Assembly (NCBI RefSeq): GCF_010233585.1
Contig: NZ_CP045997.1
Location: 7,052,914 to 7,116,913 of the forward strand
Reading direction: 5' to 3'
DNA from: Spirosoma endbachense
Lineage (GTDB): Bacteria > Bacteroidota > Bacteroidia > Cytophagales > Spirosomataceae
DNA: 64,000 nt
The translations under genes and the position numbers were made by a program. Each line of letters begins with the position of its first letter. Within the stretch, counting starts at the first letter, position 1. Below, in pieces: positions 62,905-64,000 of this stretch. A model generated the notes under the pieces. The model was not told the DNA's origin, ran no database searches, and saw only the letters and a list, made by a program, of their open reading frames with translations.

Positions 62905-64000
62905 ATGAAAAAGCTCTTTGTCGCGCTGGCCGTTTTATGGTTTTATAGTCCTGCGATTGCCCAGGATTTTAAAGTGGGCGCTGCCATCAGACTGATTACA
63001 CCCAATCCTCTACTACCTGTTTCGGGTGGGATCGGTACGCCTAAAAAAGCAGTCGAGAAAAAAGGGGAGCTATTTGTCAGAGCTTGTGTCATTGAAAAAG
63101 GGAGCACTCGCATTGCCATCGTCAGTGTCGATAACCTTGGCTGGCCGTCGGTATTAGGCAATAAATCGAGAGCGCTCATCAAGGGAATTCCACCCCAAAA
63201 TATCCTGATCGGTTGTACGCATACCCATAGTGGACCTGATGCCTATGGGTTTCCCAATGAGAAAGGCGAATCATTTGCTGATCTGCCTTACCTGGACAAA
63301 TGTGTGCAGACGATTGCCGATGCCGTCAATGAAGCCATAACGAAATTAAGCCCGGCCACGTTAAAAGTTGCAGTCGGCGAAGCCAAAGGGCAGATTGCCT
63401 ATAATTACTACGCCCCCGATCTGTATGACCCACGCTGCGGGGTTATTCAGGCCATTGCTACATCAGGAGCCAATGTGGGCAAACCCATTTTTACACTGGT
63501 TAATTACGCCATTCATCCCGAGATAATCGGTTCAGGCCGGGGCATTCTCAGCCCCGATCTATGTGGCCCGCTTTATGATCGGATCGAATCGAAACAGGGT
63601 GGTGTAGCCATCTTCGTCAATAGTGCTCAGGGCGGCATGGTAACGGCCGATAATCGACGCGAAAACGCGAAAGAAGCCAATACGTGGGAAGAATGCATTC
63701 GAATTGGTGAGTTACTGGCCGATGAAGCGCTGCGCATTGTTGGCACGGCCGAAGCACAACCCAATCCAACACTTTTCTGCACAGCCCGACCGGTCACCTT
63801 CCCGATCGAGTCGGATGTGATGAAATATATCGTAAAGAATTCACCGCTGAAGTATGAAGTGGCTCCCGGCGACAAAGTCGTGGCTCAGGTCAATTTGCTC
63901 AACATCGGCACCGCGCAGATACTGACCATTCCGGGCGAAGCCTTACCGAACGTTGGGTATTATATCAAACGACACATGCACACCAGCGTGCCCTTGTTAT
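62905..64000 (+). CDS. Neutral/alkaline non-lysosomal ceramidase-like hydrolase (3' end outside window)
   Basis: At least 365 residues from ATG 62905; the frame is open to the window end. A signal peptide is present (LFVALAVLWFYSPAIAQ). The family landmarks are KVGAAIRLITPNPLLPVSGG, IAIVSVDNLGWPS, GCTHTHSGPDAYG (zinc-binding His residues), LVNYAIHPEIIGSG, VFVNSAQGGM-type AIFVNSAQGGM and IPGEALPNVGYYI. Members hydrolyse ceramide amides; many environmental ones have other amide or ester substrates. It lies 93 bp after SusD, so the locus may take up its product. Confidence 0.85.
   Translation, partial: MKKLFVALAVLWFYSPAIAQDFKVGAAIRLITPNPLLPVSGGIGTPKKAVEKKGELFVRACVIEKGSTRIAIVSVDNLGWPSVLGNKSRALIKGIPPQNILIGCTHTHSGPDAYGFPNEKGESFADLPYLDKCVQTIADAVNEAITKLSPATLKVAVGEAKGQIAYNYYAPDLYDPRCGVIQAIATSGANVGKPIFTLVNYAIHPEIIGSGRGILSPDLCGPLYDRIESKQGGVAIFVNSAQGGMVTADNRRENAKEANTWEECIRIGELLADEALRIVGTAEAQPNPTLFCTARPVTFPIESDVMKYIVKNSPLKYEVAPGDKVVAQVNLLNIGTAQILTIPGEALPNVGYYIKRHMHTSVPLL

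Overview
The window reads as chromosome of a member of the Bacteroidota, most likely a Spirosoma-like member of the Cytophagales. Reasons: a SusC/SusD pair behind an ECF sigma factor, large modular DUF11/Ig-like cell-surface proteins, a planctomycete-type PSD1/DUF1501/cytochrome gene set as found in Spirosoma relatives, start codons mostly without Shine-Dalgarno sequences, and many long intergenic hairpins. This placement is inference from gene content. No rRNA, tRNA, CRISPR array or prophage was recognised.

Layout. 1-4.4 kb: two paralogous secreted DUF11/Ig/SprB-like proteins, the first cut by the window start and carrying a near-perfect 351-bp tandem repeat, each followed by a long perfect hairpin. 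4.8-5.2 kb: decayed coding sequence. 5.2-9.6 kb: CocE/S15-type hydrolase, two small secreted unknowns, a SASA-domain esterase. 10.1-11.7 kb: KduD-like dehydrogenase and IclR regulator, with an IclR-box-like palindrome upstream. 11.8-17.8 kb (minus): three-gene PSD1 / DUF1501 / membrane cytochrome operon. 17.9-23 kb: GNAT, a duplicated DoxX-like membrane protein, a retropepsin-PDZ protein, and a LytS/LytTR two-component pair. 23.2-37.7 kb: an aminosugar/glycan region with a DegT aminotransferase, two paralogous secreted glycosidase-like proteins at its edges, an Rpn nuclease-like gene, a XylR-type regulator, FucP-type transporter, ROK kinase, GH20 hexosaminidase and NagX-like membrane acyltransferase. 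37.7-42.6 kb: small membrane protein, half-propeller lipoprotein, AlkX-like glycosylase, S41 peptidase. 42.8-53 kb: two divergent operons. The minus one holds an HpcH/HpaI aldolase, an unknown polytopic protein, GDPD, a purple-acid-phosphatase-like enzyme and a second NagX-like protein. The plus one holds an HPS/KGPDC-like enzyme, a zinc alcohol dehydrogenase, an SDR and a TIM-barrel isomerase. 53.3-56.1 kb (minus): DinB/YfiT-like protein and a large two-domain secreted protein. 56.7-64 kb: ECF sigma factor, an 80-residue protein resembling only the N-terminus of a FecR anti-sigma factor, SusC without an STN domain, SusD, and a ceramidase-like hydrolase cut by the window end.

How the parts fit. 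The 29-35 kb block looks like GlcNAc/chitobiose use (release by GH20, uptake by MFS, phosphorylation by ROK), without visible nagA/nagB. The 43-53 kb divergent operons look like an uncharacterised sugar-acid or polyol route, with an aldolase on one side and dehydrogenases, an isomerase and an HPS-like enzyme on the other, but no kinase, PHI partner or TonB receptor. The most unusual observations are a reduced sigma/anti-sigma/SusC arrangement at 56.7-61.1 kb and a dispersed family of intergenic hairpins sharing the arm motif TAGGACTTTYCGCTYAGAA, with at least six members and one related core.
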